Shown: positions 23,401 through 35,587, counted from the first letter of the stretch. The stretch is DNA of 64,000 nucleotides from Gnetum montanum (GCA_015680685.1 MNCI01002315.1:269545-333544); one strand, 5' to 3'. Notes: generated by a model not told the origin, from the letters alone. Translations and numbers: made by a program.

Positions 23401-25672
23401 AATAGGTTATGGTGTCTTCTTGCTGAATTTTCCTGTGTATTTTGTCCCTTTATGTACATTGATGTATAACAATGTCCCTTCCTAATGTATTGTCCCATGT
23501 CCTTGGTGTAATCTTAATTCATATTGGTGTTCTCACCTCCTTGGTGGGATAGCAGAGTTGAGCATGATATTACTTGGTGAATCTTTAATTCTATGAGGGA
23601 TCATTCTCCATCCAGATGGTTGCCCTCTTCAATTCCTAAAATAATAAGGTAGGTGATATTGAGACGGTTGTCTCTTGTTTGGGACCTAGAAGCAGTTGAT
23701 GTTTGGGACTTGTTCCTAGTAGTGGTCCCATGTTCGTGAACTCGTGAGGCTTGTTCTTAGAGACAGAATGTTATTACCTTGGTAAAATTCATGAAACCTC
23801 CTTTGTGAGGTCGTGTTGTTGACATAAATTAAAGATACATATCGCTCTTCTAGTAAGCAAGGCATGATCTTATGTACTCAATTTTGGGGGCTTCAGAGGA
23901 ACTTCCTTGTTGGGGTTCTCTAGTAGACCACCCTTATTGTAAATCCTTCGGGGATGAATCGTGTAGTGTTTTGAGTTGAAACTGATGTTGGTGAAGCCCA
24001 TTCCATGTAAAACTATCTTGAGGACCCAATCCTCCTATGGGAAAAATGTTGTTGTTGACTTCTATCTATTGTTTGGATTGAATGATAATAGGTAGTGGTG
24101 TGGCCTTGTCCACCGCAAATTGATGTAAACGGGCTTGACTGGGATGTATGAAACAAAAACCCAGATCTCCCAAGATGAAACAAAAATCCCTCTTGATAAA
24201 ATTTCAAAGGGATGAACTGCTTGGTGTCTCGAGTTATCCTCAAGGTGAAAATTGAATTTGGGTAAGACTTGTGAACCCATGTCTTCCCTTAGCTGGTGAC
24301 AGTTCGATGATATGGTTTTGTTGGCTATATTGACTACTTGGGCATGTATTATGGGTAAGGTTTAGTTGGGCTGCTCTACTTACCTATGGAAGAAACCTCC
24401 CAAAGAGGATCCTTCCTACAAGTGCAAAATCTAATGAAAGGTGCTGATCACGAGACTGGCAATCGTTCTTGATACAATGGGGAAATTCAAATTTTGGGAA
24501 CCTCAATGTTCCTGGGAGAATTCATGATCTAGTTGCTCTCAGAGGTGACTCTATATTCTTTCCTAGACCTAGTGTTTAGAAAATGGGGCTTGTCCCATAA
24601 CTTGGAGTGGAAAGGATAGCTTGTATGTAGCAAGTGCGGTGGATCCTTCTCCATGAATGGGATATTATGGTGTCATTCGATGATGTGCTTACAGTTGACA
24701 TGAGGTAGGTGTATGGAGAATTGTCATGGGGTTTGTTGCCCAATAGATCCTCCACTTGTTCTAACATTCGAGTAGGCATTCTTGATGTTGGACAATCACA
24801 AAAGGTGTTGACGACAATTGGGGCTTGTTATGTGTTAGCCTCTTGGAGAAGTTTTCAAATAGATTTTTTGATCTTCTCTCTCGTTGTGGCTATGGAATAC
24901 TGTTGGATGGTGAATTGAGGTATGCGATGCTGGTGTTTGTGGACAGCAAGGTCAAGCTCAAAAGATCTGCCCTTGTACCTTGTTTGGAAGGAAGAACATG
25001 CTCGACTCCCTTCATACCAGCTTGAACAACCATGATGAGAAAAAGAAAATGTGCATGGTATCGATGTACGTGGAATCAGTGCTTAGATGGTTGCACTAGT
25101 GAGACCCCATGGGTCTGGATGTGAGTAGCAGAACATAGAGTTCTAGCAAGCATGAGTTGCTTGCGGAGACATGGCTCTTCAGATTATGTCCTACCTCTCG
25201 GTTTGATGCTCCCAAGTCCCTCACCATGGGTAGTGGCCCTGGTGAGCCCTCAAAAAAATAAATAAATCAATGGGTGTTGAGTTGCCATTCACAAAGGAAC
25301 TCGGCGGGACTTGCGAAAGAGGAGCTATCTTCTTGCATAAGTTTGGGTTTACGTAAGAAGATATGTCTCTAGACCCTCATAAGGGATGTGTCTAGGGGAT
25401 GCCTTAGAGACGTTGGCCCTTTGGGTTGGACTCTCCCGCTTGTATAGAGAAGGGAAGTCTTTGGTCTTCCTCCAATTGCCCTTGCGTTTCATGCAAGGCA
25501 TTGGATGGAAGGACGTATCACGTGTTGGGGTTGGTAACTTCCTTCAAGCTTGGCGTCAAAGGATTTGATTGATCCTTGGAGTTGATGGAGTTCCGAACCC
25601 ATACAGAAGTGTACTCTCGAAGTTATCCTAGGCTCCACTCCGAGGATGTCGCTTCTTTGTGCAAGGGAGGAT
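20425..25672 (+). other. A1 internal region, non-coding
   Basis: Collinear with 36957-42162 of A2 along its whole length. All frames are heavily stopped. The open frames present are short and not shared at matching ends between the two copies. One block (about 22129-22280) is conserved with A2 38680-38830, where it reads as PRPYRYWASRWHEMVSLAMP. This may be a gag relic or a chance reading. Confidence 0.7.
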
Positions 25673-26250
25673 TGTGAGAGATGTCCCAGAGTGGTGGTTC
25701 TCTTGGGCTCTCCCCATGGTTCGGGGTCCATGGAACACTTTGAGGCACCCTCGAGTGACTCAAGTGTTACAAAACTCACCCCGGCTTGGTGGTACCAAGC
25801 TAGCAATAGGACACCCTCCTATTGCAACTCTCTTCGAAGTCCTCTTCATTCTCCCTCTCTGTGGAGAACTACATGGTTCTGATTCTACAATGGTCGTAGA
25901 TATGTAGGTAGCTAAGACTGGATAGTTTTGGTGCGGTGTCGGGCCACACCTTGTACCAGATCGTGAGGGATCTGGGGGTGAGGCACCTTCCCTTGTAGGT
26001 GCATCGTTTCCCCTCTCATTGATGTTGTCTACAAGGTTTTGTATGTGTGCTTGTTTGCATGGTCCTTGTGTTGGAGTTGGTTACCCTCCATGGGATGCGT
26101 TCCCATATATGGTAAGCTGTGATTTTTCTTACACTCACTCTTGAGTTGCTTGCTTGCTTGAGGTGTATTCCCTAGGTCTTCTGCCCCAGATCCATTGATT
26201 CTTAGTGAATTCCTTGGGGTGCCGGACAACGTTGGGGTAATGTTGTTACA
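25673..26250 (+). repeat. A1 3' LTR (578 bp)
   Basis: Starts TGTGAGAG after a purine tract and ends GTTGTTACA, followed by the TGTAA TSD and then GTAAGTTG, the original intron start. Confidence 0.9.
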
Positions 26251-26255
26251 TGTAA
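26251..26255 (+). repeat. right TSD of A1 (TGTAA)
   Basis: Followed by GTTG, so the original GTAAGTTG donor is rebuilt at this side of the insertion. Confidence 0.9.
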
Positions 26256-26730
26256 GTTGTTTTTTTCCTAGTATCATCTTTGAAGAGCTGAAGTTAGATG
26301 TCTTTAAAAGTTTTTATTTAATGCCTTAAGTTTGGGACAACTTGTTTGCTTTCTTGGAACATGAACTTCTTTTAACATTTAAACTTGACAGTTAAAATAT
26401 AGTAAGTGGTGAATGCTTCCCCATGATCTACACTTAACAAACCTGCAATTTAAACATGTCAATAGGCAAAACACTAGCAGAAGCTTGGAAACAATGATGA
26501 GAAGAATCAAGTGTGGTTGAAGAGATTATCATCAACATGCTCTTCAAGTAGTCAATATATTCATAGTTAGGATCTCAATCCTATACCACACTCACTTTTC
26601 TCTTAAATTCTCACAGCTTTCACATAATCACTCAATCACTTTTATTCAATGTTGATGATCCTGATGCCAAATAATTCTCATGCTATCTCTTTCCTTAAGT
26701 CCTCATTGTTTTTGAAGATAAATACACATA
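26256..26730 (+). other. remnant intron sequence, no exon seen
   Basis: AT-rich sequence that should follow translocator exon 7. I looked for the expected last exon here and further right and did not recognise it. Confidence 0.5.
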
Positions 26731-26740
26731 AGAAAAAAAG
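26731..26740 (+). repeat. possible LINE TSD, left copy
   Basis: AGAAAAAAAG matches 32654-32663. It is A-rich and short, so it supports the LINE limits only weakly. Confidence 0.4.
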
Positions 26741-26755
26741 AAAAATGACAGGAAC

Positions 26756-26890
26756 GGGAGCGGTAACGAGCGTAGAAACAACGACTAAAGTGGGAGTGGC
26801 GGTAAAGATAGGAGCGGGTGTGGTGGTGACGGGAGTGGTGGCAGCGATAGGAGCGGGTGCGGTGGTGACGGGAGTGGTAGCAGGAGGGGT
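26756..26890 (+). repeat. GC-rich minisatellite at LINE 5' end
   Basis: Imperfect repeats of GCGGTGGTGACGGGAGTGG and GATAGGAGCGGGT encode a Val/Gly/Ala-rich stretch. Confidence 0.7.
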
Positions 26891-26948
26891 TGGAGGATTG
26901 GCTAGTGCAGGAGGGAGTCAGGGTGGGGCTACAGAAGGCTAGGAGAAT

Positions 26949-27300
26949 GTGGTGGAGGGTACTCAAGCCACAAGGGTTAGCAAGTTATCACATGCAAGAA
27001 ATGGCATTGGTTTTGATACCTATGCATGGGAGGGAGCCATATTGTGGGTCAGGGTTGCGAATCCGCCTGAGGAGGCGGTGCAGGAATTGGAGCAGAGCTT
27101 GCTGGGAAATTTTATCTCCAAGGGAGTCAATTTGCGTTTGGATCTAATCCGAAAATGGGTCAAAGTGACATGGGGGTTGGAGGACGTCCATCTTCAAGGG
27201 CTGGCAGATGATTAGCTGTTGTTCACATTCTCAATGATGGAAAACCGGGATAGGGTGTTACTAGGGGGTCCGTGGTTTTATGGTGCTCGTGGATTGGCCC
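26949..27300 (+). pseudogene. LINE ORF1 remnant (DUF4283-like)
   Basis: Reads AILWVRVANPPEEAV...LLGNFISKGVNLRLDLIRKW...TWGL, a stop, then NRDRVLLGGPWFYGARGLAL. The gPW-x-x-x-G motif is typical of the DUF4283 domain in plant LINE ORF1 RNA-binding proteins. The reading frame is interrupted and would not give a full product. Confidence 0.6.
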
Positions 27301-28214
27301 TGGCACCCTGAAAACTTGGCACACATTGTGATAAGGATCTTTTTGATTGAGCGCAGGTTTGGATCTAGTTGTTCGATTTGTCGTTGAAGTACTGGGAACT
27401 AGGGCTCTTGAAGTCTCAAGCAAGGCTATTTGGGGAATTTATTAAATTTGATGTGTTCACAGAGTACATGGATCAAATGGGCTACACTCATTTCTATGTG
27501 TGAAGGTCGTTGAAGTCAGAAGATATGGTTGAGGAGGTTGTGTAGGATAGTGTTGGTGGAGAAGAAAAGATCCGAGTAAAATTTGAAAATTTGCTGGCAT
27601 GTAGGGAGGGGCACTAGGGGTGGAAAATTTGTGGCACACAACACTCCAAATCAAAGCACTGCTGAGGACCAACAAAGGTTGCTCAAGGCTAGAATCTCAT
27701 GGGCAAGAAGGGCCAGATATGGAAGTAGGGGTCAGGTGCAACGATAGATGGATGACCCTAGGCCAAACGTCCAAATGCTCAAACCGTGGCTGGGAGGGGA
27801 GATGAATAGAGGTCGATGAAGGAAGATAGAATGTCTTGAGTGGAGGAGGGTGTAGCGAATCCGTTGTAGGTAGGTGGCACGGTTGCGGGGGTGTCTACAC
27901 ATGATGGGATGGGGGAGATTCCTGCACCCCGCCAATTCCCAAGATTGTTGTGTAGCAGGATTCTGCACTTGAATTGCCACCATTGGGGGAGTGGATTATA
28001 GTCGGTTGAGGCTCTGCAAAGCCAAAAATGCAGGACATCTAGCCTAGGCAGGTGGAGGGATAGCTTAGAGTGGTGGTACTTAGGCTAGACAGTAAGATTG
28101 GACGGCCCAATAAAACCACAGTGTGCAAGAAATTCACATAGCGGGATCTGGATTTGGGAGTGCAACGAATGCTATGGGAGGTGTACCATTGGTGGGTGTC
28201 TACATCTCCATAAA

Positions 28215-29001
28215 GATCCTTACCTGGAATTGTTGGAGCTAGGGTAATTCGTACAAAAGAAATACCCTACAAATGATGGTTAGGGAGGTAGGTTGTGGGG
28301 TGGTTTGTTTATAGGAAACCAAGGTACAAAGGACCGAAAGGAAGTTGCTGATCTAGGAGGGATGGACAACCCAGATGGTGCCCAGCAGGGGACGAGCAGG
28401 AGGCTTGGCCATTCTGGCCAAAATCTCGATCAGTTTTGTTGATGACTCTGATTGGAGTTAAACTGTCCACATGCCACAAGTGGATCTGTGGATAACAAAT
28501 TTTTATGGGGCGTAGAACTGGGAGATTCGAATACAAGAGCTTAGACAAGTGGTAGGGGTCATCCCTAATCTTGCCAGATGGGTGTTGCTAGGGGATTTCA
28601 ACCAATGGCTCTATTGTTGGGAGAAACCTAGATATGACGACGTTGATCCATCGGGGGCTGAGGCATACATTATGTTTTTATGTCAATATGAGCTGGTTGA
28701 CATGGAGATTTTGGGGTGTAAATTAACTTGGAGTAATCGTCGAAGGGGCACAGATCATGTCCAATCCAGGATTGATCGAGTATGGATGAGTGAGTGCCTC
28801 ATGTTGGAGTATGGCATCATGGCCAAGGGAAAGGAGAGACAAGCTTCAGACCACCACTCCATTTTGTGCCAGCTCCAATTGGAGGAGAGTCAGGGGCGCA
28901 TGCCTTTCAGATTTGAGCGGGCTTGGTTACACAAAGCTTGGTTGAAACCAATGGTGGCTGCAATTTGGGAGGCTTACACTGGGGCACAGGAGGCTCAATA
29001 G
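28215..29001 (+). pseudogene. LINE ORF2 endonuclease remnant
   Basis: Begins near LTWNCW (normally WNxRG) with an ET-K catalytic-type segment, followed by the open stretch 28549-29001. That stretch carries LLGDFNQW, KLTWSNRR, RIDRVW and SDHHSI, equivalent to the GDFN, TW, R-DR and SDH motifs of AP-endonuclease-like LINE nucleases. Several stops precede and follow it. Confidence 0.75.
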
Positions 29002-30840
29002 TTCTTGAGGGATGGTTTGTGGGCTCTAAAAAATGGTATCAAGGCCAGAGCATTGGATGAGAATTACAATTTTCGAGGTTATAGATAGCAGGTGCAAATG
29101 GAACTACGGGAGATCCAACGGTTGCAGGAAGTGGGGGTAGTCGGGGACGTTGCAAAACAGGAGCTACTCAGGGAACTCTAGGAGCTAGATTGGGAGGAAG
29201 AGAGCTACTGGCGACAACGGTCGAGGGTGACTTGGCTACGGGAAGAGATAAGCATACACGATTCTTCTTTGCCATGGCCAAACAAAATAGGGCCCACAAG
29301 AATAAACTCCAGTATCTGCTAGATGGCATTGGTGGGGGAGGTCCACGGAGTAGTAGGAGGGGGTTGGATGCCTTTCTGAAATATTGGGGGGACATATGGA
29401 GATGGCAGGCCATAGAACCAATCTCCCTGCCAATCACAAAGGTCATCACTAGTGCTAACAACTCCAATTTACTAGTGTCCTTTCTCATGGGAGGAGCTAC
29501 GATGGTCATTGAAATCCATGCAATCCAACAAGGCTATGGGATTGGATGGATGGCCAATTGAATTTTTTAGGGAGTATGAGGATCTCGTGGGGCCCAATTT
29601 GCTAGATGCATATAATAGTATGCTCAGTTGGCAATAGGTTAGGAGGGAAATCAATTGCTCAAGGGTGGTGCTGCTACCCAAGGTCCCAAACCCGATAGCA
29701 CCTAGGTGCTTTTGATCCATCGGGGTCTTTAACATGTTGTTGCGTGTTTTCTCCAAATTGTTGGTTAGGCGCCTTGCACCATTGATGGGGAAACTAGTTG
29801 GGGATCATCAGGTGGGGTTTGTTAAGGGCCATTACCTACAGGACCAGGTGTTGCTCTTGCAAGAGATCTTGCACTCAATTAAGGTGGCTAAATTTCTAGG
29901 CATGTGCATCAAGTTGGACATAACTAAGGCCTATGACACTGTGAGTTGGACAACACTTAGGATGATGATGATGGAAAAGGGGTTTGATGCAAAGTTTGTC
30001 AATCTCTGCATGCAAATGCAATGAAGTGGTAGGTATTCCCTTAACATTGATGGGAGGCTCTATGGGTTCGTTGGAACAGGCTGTGGACTGAGGCAAGGGG
30101 ATCCATTGTCACCACTCCTGTTTATCATGGTCATGGACTTGTTTAAAGGCTATTGCCTTGATGAAGGTGTTCAGGGACTACAAGTTGCTAGAGTGCATAG
30201 TGTGGTTGTCGACTACATGGATGATATGATGGTGTTTTCCAGGGTTTTCGTGCTATAGGCTGTGGCCTTGTTACGAGCAATGGAGAGGATGCAGCGGGAG
30301 GTGGCCCCAGAAGTCAATCAAGGAAAATCCACCTTTTATTGCACCCACACGGAGGGAAGAGTGCAAGCTAGAATTATACAGATGTTGGGCATTCTATTGG
30401 GCCAAGCACATGACACTTATTTGGAAATGCCTATTTTTGATTTGAATATGTAGAGGACTTGGTAGGGATTGGTAGAGTGGGTCCAGCAGCGGACCACGCT
30501 TTGGATAGGTTGCTTTTTGTCTAGGAAAGGAAAGATGGTGTTGGCCACGATGGTCGTGATGGCAATGGCCTGGTTTACAACATCCATGGCAACACCTCCG
30601 ATCATAGTGGTGCACAAAATTGATTGCGTTGTGAGGGAGTTCGTGTGGTCAGGAGGAAAAGGGGGCAAGAAGATGCCCCTAGTGTCGTGGATGGTCACAG
30701 CGTGGTCCAAATTGGTAGGGGGTGTTGGTATTCTAGGGTTTGGAGATGAGATGGCACTGAGCACACATCGATTGATGAATAGGTACATGGGGTGGGCTGA
30801 GGGGGCAGCGCCATGGGTGTAGATGCTACGGAAAAAATAG
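29002..30840 (+). pseudogene. LINE ORF2 reverse transcriptase remnant
   Basis: A pre-RT segment with FFFAMAKQNRAHKNK leads into RT motifs. These are DHQVGFVKGHYLQDQVLL, IKLDITKAYDTVSW, GLRQGDPLSPLLFIMVMDLF, the catalytic VDYMDDMMVF (30214-30243) and GKSTFYC. Plant LINEs usually carry F/YADD, so YMDD is unusual. Downstream REFVWSGG...MPLVSW is the standard LINE thumb/connection. In-frame TAGs interrupt it repeatedly. Confidence 0.8.
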
Positions 30841-30989
30841 CATTAATGGGAGGCTCATCCGAAGTGCTTCAAGCTCTGGAAGAATTTTGTTGCCATGTTG
30901 TTGTGGTGGAGCAGCTCAGATTGTTGGGGTAGCACCCAAAGGAGTTGGTTAAATTCAGAAACCTGCAGGAAGAGGAATGGACAACAAAT

Positions 30990-31290
30990 TGGAAGGGATG
31001 TCTTCTTGAAAAGATCAAGGTGTTCGGATGGTTGCTGAAACATAGGGCGTTGCCAGTGAGGGCCACATTGAGAAAGAGAGGGATCCGTTTGGAAGCCAAC
31101 TGTTCATGCTACTAGGAGGCATCTGAAACATTGCATCATCTGATTTTTGGTTGTAGGTTCTCTCAGGAAGTGTGGTTGGCCATAAATATATATCCCATTG
31201 AAGGTTTCGACGGGGACTCCTTGTAGCTTGCTACATTGTGGGTCTTGTGGAAACACAAGAATTCTCTGATTTTTCGGGGACAGCTGCTTC
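30990..31290 (+). pseudogene. LINE zf-RVT domain remnant
   Basis: FGWLLKHRALPVRATLRKRG then C-x-C, ETLHHLIFGC and WKHKNSLIFRG follow the zinc-binding reverse transcriptase domain pattern found at the C-terminus of plant LINE ORF2. One expected cysteine position is a stop. Confidence 0.7.
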
Positions 31291-32653
31291 GTACGGCCAT
31301 GGTGGTGGTCAAAAAAGCCCGTGGGTTGTGGAAGGAGGCCATGGAGCAACACCTACTTTTTGAACCATCATGGACAGAATTTTCTAGATTGTTGGAATTA
31401 TGGGCATTGGTTGAACAGATGGTTTGGGTGGAGATGCTCAAGTGCATGGAGGGAGAGCCAAACCTGCCTACTCAGTAGTTCTACGACAACTGGGTGGGAG
31501 ACACCACACAGTACAGGGGCAAGAGGATTGAAATTATGGTGTAGATGTTGGCTGTTGCACTAGGGGTGGACGTAGGGGAAATCGTGGCACTAGTTGCGAG
31601 GGCATAGGATGACGCAAGGGAGTTTTTCACAGGACACATTCTCAGGATTGCTAGTGGGTACATCTGGAAGTCAGGACTACAAGGGGTCTGGAGAGAGGCA
31701 ACGCTCTTGGTGGAGCGATATTTTGTGCAATCCAGGTACCCTCACAAGTTGGTGGGGTTGCATTTTACTTTTCTCAAACATCTTCGGCAGGGCTCCCTAG
31801 TAAACCTGCCCTAGTTTTTCTGGGAATCTCTTCGTAGAAGGTGGTTGGGGAGCACCCTGGGATGATCCTCACGTTATGGCGTGGGGGTGTACTGATCGTT
31901 CAACTGATGCCAACGATTGTGTATCAAAGAAGGTGGCGCCAAGGGCAGTTTGCGAGGGAGCAAGCGTAGCACAATCGGGGCCTGAAGGTGGAGGGTACGG
32001 GAGCAGAAATGTCCATAGCCATGGAGGAATGACTGTTGGAAGAATGCAGCTTGGTGGCTAAGCAGGCGTGGTTGGAGGAGCGGGTGTGGTGGCAGCTCAG
32101 GTGGGAGAACATGCGGCAGGAGGCTCGAAAAGAAGTGAACAAGTCATGCTTGTAGGACCTCAAGTGGATGGAGGCGGTGATATTAGAGCATTGGATGGGA
32201 CTGGCGCAACTTAAAGCAGAGAACCAGCGATTGGCACTTGGGTTGGGATTGACTGGATAGCAGATTGTAGTTGGCACAGATGGCTTTGAGACCTCAGTTG
32301 TGGCTAAGACTCTGGGGTCTGGGTCATGGTTCGCTGAGACTGTGGGGCGTAGTAGTTCTGGTTTGGATGCGGGTAGGTAGTGCTGCGGTCACATTGGTAA
32401 GGGAGGGGGTGTCTTGGGCATTTCGGGGTGTATACTTCATGTATGTACTCTAATTTTGGGAATTGGGGTGGAATCTTTGGGGTGAGGAGCTTGAGGCAGT
32501 GTAAGAGGGTTGCATGGTGCAGGCATGTAGGTGATCATGTGATACGTTGTAGGTGACCTTGTGTCACGTGGATGGGTTGTGTCAACTCTTGTTGATGATT
32601 TTTGTGTATGTACATTATCTCTTTTTTGGAATAAAATTGCTTGATCATTTTCC

Positions 32654-32663
32654 AGAAAAAAAG
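32654..32663 (+). repeat. possible LINE TSD, right copy
   Basis: AGAAAAAAAG, the same as 26731-26740. Confidence 0.4.
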
Positions 32664-32989
32664 TCATTATTTTTAATTTTGTTAATAGTCATATTTTTTC
32701 CTACATGTTTGGACATATGCAAATTTCAGTTGAGTGTGTACTTGTAGTTGTATCTTGAGTTGCAGTCACCATTCTGCTTAACTTGACTGCAACTTACATC
32801 ATGAGTGATGATATTCCATGACAATTACTCGAGAAATTTTAGAGAATGCTATGACTGGCAATGTGGGTGGGTTGTTCTAACTTGAATTTTTCAGTTTAAA
32901 ACATTGGTTGTTGTGACTTGAAGTTTCTTTTGATCAAATGGGGACCCGGATCTATAGTGTTTAGATCACCAACAAGATAATTCCATTTA

Positions 32990-34250
32990 GTAAAGAACAA
33001 ACAAAACATCCTTGATAAATATATTAAATTGATTTAAGACATTGACTTGGAAAAATCATATGATAGAGTGCCTAAAGATATTATTTGGTGGGCATTGCGA
33101 AGGAAAAACATCCCTAATAAATATATTAAAGTGATTCAAGACATGTATGAAGGAGCTACCACTAAAATTAAAACAACTTGTGGAACATCTTATTTTCTAG
33201 TCACAGTAGGTAAGGTGCTTGTTTCTCAAGTTATACGACATGGGTTCGAGCCTCGGTGTAGATACTCAAAAGACGTTAAACTTTCACTCATTCACCTTCC
33301 TCTTAGGACCTCACCTTGTGGGATGAGCATTAAGCCTTTGGGTGATCATCTTTTTTTTAAATAGGTCTACAACAAGGGTTTGCGCTTAGCCCATACTTAT
33401 TTGCCATTATTATGGATGAATTAACAAAAGGAAATACAAGATGAAATCCCTTGGTGCGTGCTATTTGTAGATGCTATTGTGTTGGTGGATATAGCTTGAG
33501 AAAATATTGCTTCTAAAATGGAGAGGGGGAGACATGCTTTAGAATCAATAGGTTTAAAAATTAGTAGAAATTAAACAAAATATATGGAATGCAATTTTAA
33601 TAATAACATTAATGGTGGTGAAATACAAGTGACAATTTAAGGGAAAAAAGTCCATTGCAAATAGTTTCATTACCTAGGATTAATCCTCTAATCATATGGT
33701 GAAATTGATAGAGATATAAGAAAGGGTGGTCAAAATGGAGATAGGCTAGTGGTGTTTAATGTGTTAAAAGAATACCAATAAAATTGGAGCGAAAATTTTA
33801 TAGGACAACAATCAGGCCTACTATCTTATATGGTGTTGAATGTTGGGTAGTGCAAAAGAGGCATGAACACCATATCTGTGGTAGAAATAAAAATGCTTCA
33901 ATGGATGTTGAATGTCACTAGAAGAGATAAAATATATAATCTAGACATTAGAGGAAGAGTTGGAGTGGCTTTTATTTCAGATAATCTACAAGAATGACGA
34001 CTTAGATGGTTTGGACATGTGCAAAAATGTTTAGACAATGAGCCTATAAACAAAGGTTGCTACATCATTGTTTCAAGAAAGCCACCAAAAGGAAGACCAA
34101 AGAAGATATAGGAAAAATGATCAAAGATGATTTGAAGAAACTACAAATAAATAAAGATTTAGTTCTTCATAGAGGTGAATGGTGAAAAAGAACTTATATA
34201 GTTGGCCCCAGTTTATTGTGACAAGGCTAGGATGATGATAATGATGAAAG
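32990..34250 (+). mobile_element. RTE-type LINE fragment (3' part of RT to tail)
   Basis: It encodes LEKSYDRVPKDIIWWALRRK, YIKVIQDMYEGATT, TTCGTSYFLVTVG and, after an inserted SINE-like element, LQQGFALSPYLFAIIMDELTK. The RFGHVQ-like and GRPKK-type C-terminal segments follow near 34010-34110. These are hallmarks of plant RTE-clade LINEs. The tail GATGATGATAATGATGA (34229-34245) resembles the short tandem 3' repeats of that clade. It is heavily stopped, and a 38-nt block (33008 and 33108) is duplicated at the left edge. Confidence 0.75.
33212..33361 (+). mobile_element. SINE-like element inserted in the RTE relic
   Basis: It interrupts the RTE reading frame exactly between VTVG and LQQG and is flanked by TAGGT (33207-33211 and 33362-33366). 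It has a perfect pol III box B (GGTTCGAGCC, 33243-33252), a central part ending GATGAGCATTAAGCC and GGGTGATCATC, and a T8 run at the 3' end. A second copy is present inverted at about 61422-61552. Confidence 0.75.
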
Positions 34251-34259
34251 AAAACAACA

Positions 34260-35580
34260 TATAAACTACCATTCACATTTATATTCTAGAGGTATAATTA
34301 AACAACATTGTTCTAGTCATAATTCCTTTGAAATTTTGCAACATCCCTCTAAGGAGCCAAAGCAGCAACCAACATTGATGTCAAACTCTATCACTTTTGT
34401 TGAAAAAATCTGAATTAGTTCTATAATGATGTTCTATTTGAGACACAAAGTTGCCAACCATTTTTTTTTCAAACAAAGCATATTTAATTTCTTCTATATG
34501 CCCAAGATTCCATCTTCCACAAGACCATTGTTGACATATAATATTCTAATTTAAAACATGAAGTTTTTCTTCAAAGGAGTAGTCCAGAGAAAAGTTCTCT
34601 ATTTGGAACACAAAATTGCTAAGCAGTCTTTCCTAACAAAGCATAATTAATGTTTTTTATATACCTATCATCTATTATGGAGTACCCATTTCTCATCTAT
34701 CTCAATAGTAATCATGTTTGCATTTTTTAAAGTAGATGTACCTTGAAATGTGGATGCCAAACTATGTCAATTCCACCATATTGGCTTTGTGTTGCTTGGA
34801 AGACGTATCCCACCTCTGCAAAAATTTTTCTACACAAAACAATACCTTGTTCTTTGTTACCCTTGTTTCCTCAATGCACATTATATCAAAATTTTCAAAC
34901 CACCACTAGTGATGAATGATGTCCTAATGCAACCCCTCATATTTTAACAAATGATCCTCATTTCAACATGGAGGGTGAGGCTCTTCCATACCATTGTTGA
35001 GTGCATTCAAAACACACAATGGTGTGTGGAAGTTGATAGTAATTAATTTTTGGTTGAGTCCTTTGGCCAATATTTGTTGGTCTTATTTTGCCCAATGGGC
35101 CAATAGCAATGGTATAGGTGCGGCCTCTGCTATTGAGACTAGAAAATTATCATGCTCTCTCTTTGATCCAAACTATGTTTGAATGTCCCAAATTGGGGTA
35201 GGATCCTCTGCAGAATACACATTTTCAGTCTTTTCGTGAAGGTTAGGAATCCATCTCTTAAACCTTGGCTGCAAGTGCAGGACATGAGGACCATGCTAAT
35301 CCACTTGTAGATCCACCATTCTTGCTATTTGTATAAATATGCATGTTAAGAGTTGTAGTATATGGATTGGCTTTCCACCACATAAAAAAGCCTATTGGCT
35401 GCACTGCAAAGGCAAGGAACCTAGTATGTTATAGATCAAAATCCACTTTTGGTATAGCAACCTAGTGACATCCCCATCCCAAAAAATATCTTTCCTATTC
35501 CATAGTTTGCATATGATAGCCTAGGGTTGAAAAAGCCAGTTAGCATTTGGGTATTTGTTTGCCTTCATTAGAAATGAGTT
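34260..35580. other. no gene recognised
   Basis: AT-rich, stop-filled sequence between the RTE relic and the Copia LTR. It contains no motif I can name. Confidence 0.5.
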
Positions 35581-35587
35581 GCATTCA

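Larger units (their letters stand above)
18257..26250 (+). mobile_element. A1: full-length LARD-like non-autonomous LTR retrotransposon
   Basis: LTRs begin TGTGAGAGATGTCCC and end GTTGTTACA, with a perfect TGTAA TSD. The internal region is about 5.2 kb. It is collinear with A2 and shows no integrase, RT, RNase H or protease motif in any frame that I can read. That fits a large retrotransposon derivative mobilised in trans (inference). The polypurine stretch before the 3' LTR (GCAAGGGAGGAT) is present. The primer-binding site is deleted. The 5' LTR is split by nested element B3. Confidence 0.85.
26741..32653 (+). mobile_element. degenerate L1-type LINE with two ORF remnants
   Basis: The order is that of plant non-LTR retrotransposons: a G-rich leader and ORF1 with a DUF4283-like segment, endonuclease, reverse transcriptase, zf-RVT zinc finger, then a 3' region ending near an A run. 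The coding frame can be followed for kilobases but is cut by many stops, nearly all TAG, and at least one frameshift (near 29245). There are no LTRs. The ends rest on homologous content and a weak 10-bp repeat. Confidence 0.8.
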
